From Polyangiaceae bacterium (lineage in GTDB: Bacteria > Myxococcota_A > Polyangia > Polyangiales > Polyangiaceae), in contig JADLFU010000046.1 in assembly GCA_020849655.1 (NCBI GenBank), positions 1 to 47,917 on the forward strand: DNA of 47,917 bases. The letters run 5' to 3'. Under the pieces are notes generated by a model. The model did no database searches and was not told the DNA's origin. It saw nothing but the letters and a program-made list of their open reading frames with translations. A program made the position numbers and the translations under genes. Below are positions 45,017-47,917 of this stretch, piece after piece; positions within the stretch are counted from its first letter, which is position 1; every line of letters starts with the position of its first letter.

Positions 45017-47016
45017 CTAGTGCTTCTGCGCGACGGCGCTCGCGGCGCCCGCCTGCTCGTACTTGCGCTCGCGCGGCTTGACGAGGCTCGTGTCGACCTG
45101 GTCGGTCACGTGGACGCGCTCGCCGGCGCAGTCGTAGTCGAACTCGCGCAGGTAGGTGACGGCGCCGCGCTGGTCGTGCCGGGCGAGCGTGGTGCGGAGG
45201 AAGTTCTCGTCGTCGCGCCGCTGGAACTCGGGCTTGAAGTGCGCGCCGCGGGACTCGTCGCGGTTGCGCGCCCCCTGGGCGATGACCCGCGCGAGCACCA
45301 GCATGTTCTCGAGGTGCCGGACGAACTGCGCCGACTGGTTCATCCGCGCGTGCGAGTCGAGCGATTTCACCTTCTTCACGCGCTCGTCGAGCTCGCCGAT
45401 CTTCTCGAGGACCTTGTCGAGCGCCGGGTTGTGGCGCTCGATGGTGCAGTCGCGCAGCATCGTGTCGCCGAGCTCCGCGTGCAACAGGAACGGGTTCTCC
45501 CCGTCGGTCTTGCCGGACGTGCGGCCGGTGAGCTCGTCGTAGCGGGCGATCTCGCGCTTCGTCGCCTTCTCGAACAGCGACGAGGGCAGATCGAACGCGC
45601 TCTTCGCGAGGCTCTGCCGGTAGCTCGCGGCGGCCGGGCCGCCCACCATGCCAGCGAAGATGCAGGACAGGAGCGAGTTGGCACCGAGCCGGTTGGCGCC
45701 GTGGTACTGGTAGTCACACTCGCCGACGGCGTAGAGGCCAGGGATGCTGGTCGCCTGGTTGCGGGGGGAGTCCTTCACGAGGCCTCCGTCGGCGGCGCGC
45801 TCGAAGTCGACCCAGAGGCCGCCCATCGAGTAGTGCACCGCGGGGAACACCTTCATCGGGTTGTGGTACGGGTCCGTCCCGGCGAATTTCTCGTAGATCT
45901 CGAGGATGCCCGCGAGCTTGTCGCGCAGGTACGCCTCGGACTTGTGCGTCAGATCGAGGTAGACCTCGTTCTCGTTCTTGTTGGTCTTCGGGTTGAAGAC
46001 GACGCGCCCCTCGTGGAGGCACGTCTGGAAGATGGCGCGGGTGGCGATGTCGCGCGGCACGAGGTTGCCGTAGCCGGGGTACATCCGCTCGAGGAGGTAG
46101 TCGCGCTCCTTCTCCGGGATGTCGCGCGGGTTGCGCGAGTCGCGGGGGTCCTTCGGCACCCACACGCGGCCGCCCTCGCCGCGCGCGCTCTCGGAGATGA
46201 GGCGGAGCTTGTCGGCGCCCGGGATGGCCGTCGGGTGCACCTGGATGCACTCGCCGTTCGCGTACACGGCGCCCTGCTGGTACACGGACGACGCCGCGGT
46301 GCCGGTGCAGATGACCGAGTTGGTCGAGCGCCCGAAGATGATGCCGGGGCCGCCGGTCGCGAGCACGACCGCGTCGCCGCGGAAGGCCTCGATCTCCATG
46401 TTCTTGAGATCCTGCGCGACGATGCCCACCGCGCGGCCCGTGTCGTCCTGGACGAGGGACAGGAAATCCCACGCCTCGTGCTTGCGGACGAGCTTCTCGC
46501 CGGGATGCCGACGCCGTGGTCGTCCTGCACGTCGAGCGTCTCGTAGCGCCGCACCTGCTCGTCGAGCGCGTACAGGAGCTGCTGCCCCGTCGTCGCGCCG
46601 GCGAAGGCCGTGCGGTGGAACAGCGAGCCGCCGAAGCGGCGGAAGTCGATGAGCCCCTCCGGCGTGCGGTTGAACGGCACGCCCATGCGGTCGAGCATGA
46701 ACACGATGCCGGGCGCCGCGTCGGCCATGCCCTTGACGGGCGGCTGGTTCGCCAGGAAATCGCCGCCGAAGACCGTCTCCTCGAGGTGCACCTGCGGGCT
46801 GTCGCCCTCGCCCTTCGTGTTGATGCTGGCGTTGATGCCGCCCTGCGCGCAGACGCTGTGCGAGCGCTTGACAGGCACGAGGGAGAAGAGATCGACGGGG
46901 ACGCCCTTCTCGCAGAGCTTGATGACTGTCATCAGCCCGGCGAGGCCGCCGCCGACGACGATCACGCGGCGGACGCCGCCGGATTCACTGCGCACCTGGA
47001 CGTTCTTCGAGGCCAT
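45017..47016 (-). CDS. sdhA: Succinate dehydrogenase/fumarate reductase flavoprotein SdhA, frameshifted
   Basis: The gene encodes the FAD-binding subunit that oxidises succinate at the inner-membrane face. Two overlapping frames together give the full protein: the first (from 47016) has VVGGGLAGL, the flavin-linking His in RSHSVCAQGGINASIN and DDHGVGIP; the second resumes with DLKNMEIEAFRGDAVVLATGG, HPTAIPG, RGEGGRV and HGANRLGANSLL. The break is at about 46500-46501, where a CC should be CCC; adding one base restores 666 residues with no other defect, in the 600-670 range expected for this type. It is most likely a sequencing error or recent mutation. The next gene downstream is pilT, not sdhB. 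Confidence 0.85.
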
Positions 47017-47019
47017 GGA

Positions 47020-47790
47020 TCACTTCACCGTCGCGGGAGGGTTGATGGGGGTGGGGGTAGAGTGGGGAGCGGCGCCGCCGAGCCAGCGAGAGCCGGTGGC
47101 GAAGAACACTGTCGTGTTGGCGCCGAGCAGGAAGACGGCGACGCCGAGGGCGCCGAACGCGAGCATCCCGGCGCGCTGCGAGCGCCGGCTGAGCAACAAG
47201 CCCCACGACGCGCAGAAGCCGAACAGGCCGTTCGCGAGGTGGAAGGCGCAGGCGGCGATGCCGACGAGGTAGAAGATCGCCGACAGCGGCACGCCCCCGA
47301 CCGTCGACGAGAGGTGGGCCACGAGCGTCGGGTAGAAGCCCGTCGGGCCGAGCACGCCGAGCGCCTTCTGCACGCGCAGCTCCCACAGGTGCGCGACGAT
47401 GAACAGGAGCGCGACGACGCCGGAGGCGCGCTGCAGCGTGTACATCCAGTTGCGCGCGTAGCCGTAGCGGCCGAGGTTCGGGCGGCCCTGGAGCGCGAGC
47501 TTGACGCCGTACAGCCCGTGGAACGCGAGCGGCAACAGGATGCCCGCCTCGAGCAGCGGCAGGTACGGCATGTGGTTGATGTCGAGCACGGCGGCGTCGA
47601 ACGCCTCCTGGCCCGAGAGGGCGCGCGCGTTCGTCCACAGGTGGAACACGACGAACCCAGCGACCGGCACGACGCCGGAGAGCGAGTGCAGCTTTCGCAG
47701 CAGAAATGCGCGGTGCGATGGCTCGACGAGCGGGTGCTTCGCGGCGTGCGCGGGGGGGTCGGACAACGTGGTTTCGGCGGCTCTTAGCAC
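47020..47790 (-). CDS. sdhC: Succinate dehydrogenase cytochrome b subunit SdhC
   Basis: This membrane subunit carries heme and passes electrons to quinone. The product has about five helices with His-containing ends (FVVFHLWTN, LPLAFHGLYG, LLFIVAHLWE, ACAFHLANGL) that fit heme ligands of the one-polypeptide SdhC (Bacillus/epsilon/delta type). The GTG at 47790 is preferred over a longer TTG start at 47904, because the extra region has lower GC, contains an inverted repeat and lacks a Shine-Dalgarno; the true start remains uncertain. Its stop lies three bases before sdhA. Confidence 0.8.
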   Translation of the reverse strand: MLRAAETTLSDPPAHAAKHPLVEPSHRAFLLRKLHSLSGVVPVAGFVVFHLWTNARALSGQEAFDAAVLDINHMPYLPLLEAGILLPLAFHGLYGVKLALQGRPNLGRYGYARNWMYTLQRASGVVALLFIVAHLWELRVQKALGVLGPTGFYPTLVAHLSSTVGGVPLSAIFYLVGIAACAFHLANGLFGFCASWGLLLSRRSQRAGMLAFGALGVAVFLLGANTTVFFATGSRWLGGAAPHSTPTPINPPATVK

Positions 47791-47833
47791 GGATTTCGGG
47801 AGCCCAAGGAGCAAGCGTCGGAGTCCGAAGCGG

Positions 47834-47848
47834 AATTCGAGCCGAATT
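47834..47848. promoter_or_regulatory. Operator-like inverted repeat AATTCG-AGC-CGAATT
   Basis: A perfect 6-3-6 repeat lies in an AT-richer patch 44 bases upstream of the preferred sdhC start. This supports the view that the patch is regulatory rather than coding. Confidence 0.4.
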
Positions 47849-47917
47849 GGGCTGAAATCCGCGCGCAGGCGTGGCCGTGCCACGTCGAGCACGGTTTCAC
47901 CCAAGACGGCCGAAGGA

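Noticed and set aside
46429-46510. Two separate SdhA-like genes
   Set aside because: The two frames are non-overlapping halves of one protein joined by a one-base gap, so this is a frameshift, not a duplication.

Overview
The window is very GC-rich DNA with strong third-position G/C bias, and most long ORFs in the other frames are shadows of real genes. Several features point to a myxobacterium (Myxococcota, probably Polyangia/Sorangiineae-like): many lipoproteins with Gly/Ser/Ala heptad linkers, a TPR-sigma54 activator, FHA-DUF4388 and PilT proteins, PrkA, and a one-subunit cytochrome b SdhC. This is an inference; no rRNA or tRNA gene is present to confirm it. About 40 protein genes are supported, packed tightly, and no gene-free stretch exceeds about 200 bases.

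Layout. 1-3442: the end of an MFS exporter, converging on a minus-strand operon of FHA-DUF4388 protein, a short LpxC and an outer-membrane-type protein. 3558-6314: an orphan 3,5-diaminohexanoate dehydrogenase (lysine fermentation) and a secreted lipoprotein with a possible caspase/gingipain-like His/Cys pair. 6292-14201 (minus): aminotransferase, PHA-granule-type protein, TrpF, TPR-sigma54 activator, small lipoprotein and histidine kinase, with short gaps or stop/start overlaps. 14384-21690 (plus): a 1208-residue double 2-hydroxyacyl-CoA dehydratase activase, its dehydratase-like partner, a NamZ (DUF1343) muramidase and a hotdog thioesterase, behind a candidate sigma54 promoter and an inverted repeat.

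21833-27442: three small secreted proteins (one with 24 cysteines, one with a GspG-like tail), a D-2-hydroxyglutarate-dehydrogenase-like flavoprotein overlapping a multi-pass membrane protein, and a short protein that looks like a reduced DabA carbonic-anhydrase domain. 27447-33662: class III fructose-1,6-bisphosphatase, a Gly-rich lipoprotein, PrkA and another lipoprotein. 33701-37362: a diiron protein, a STAS-like/HATPase pair resembling cyanobacterial slr1659/slr1658, and an ABC1/UbiB kinase. 37436-41600: a heptad-repeat lipoprotein, an OB-fold lipoprotein, a large lipase-like lipoprotein and a zinc-ribbon membrane peptide. 41663-47790 (minus): sdhC and a frameshifted sdhA with no sdhB beside them, then PilT, a lipoprotein, a ThiE-like protein and a membrane glycosyltransferase-like protein.

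The most interesting signals are: (i) a recurrent TANNCT/TANNAT hexamer 6-12 bases before start codons that lack a Shine-Dalgarno sequence, suggesting many leaderless mRNAs; (ii) the DabA-like mini-protein missing its zinc-ligand Asp; (iii) the double-activase operon with a candidate sigma54 promoter; (iv) the orphan kdd gene; and (v) the single-base frameshift in sdhA together with the missing sdhB.
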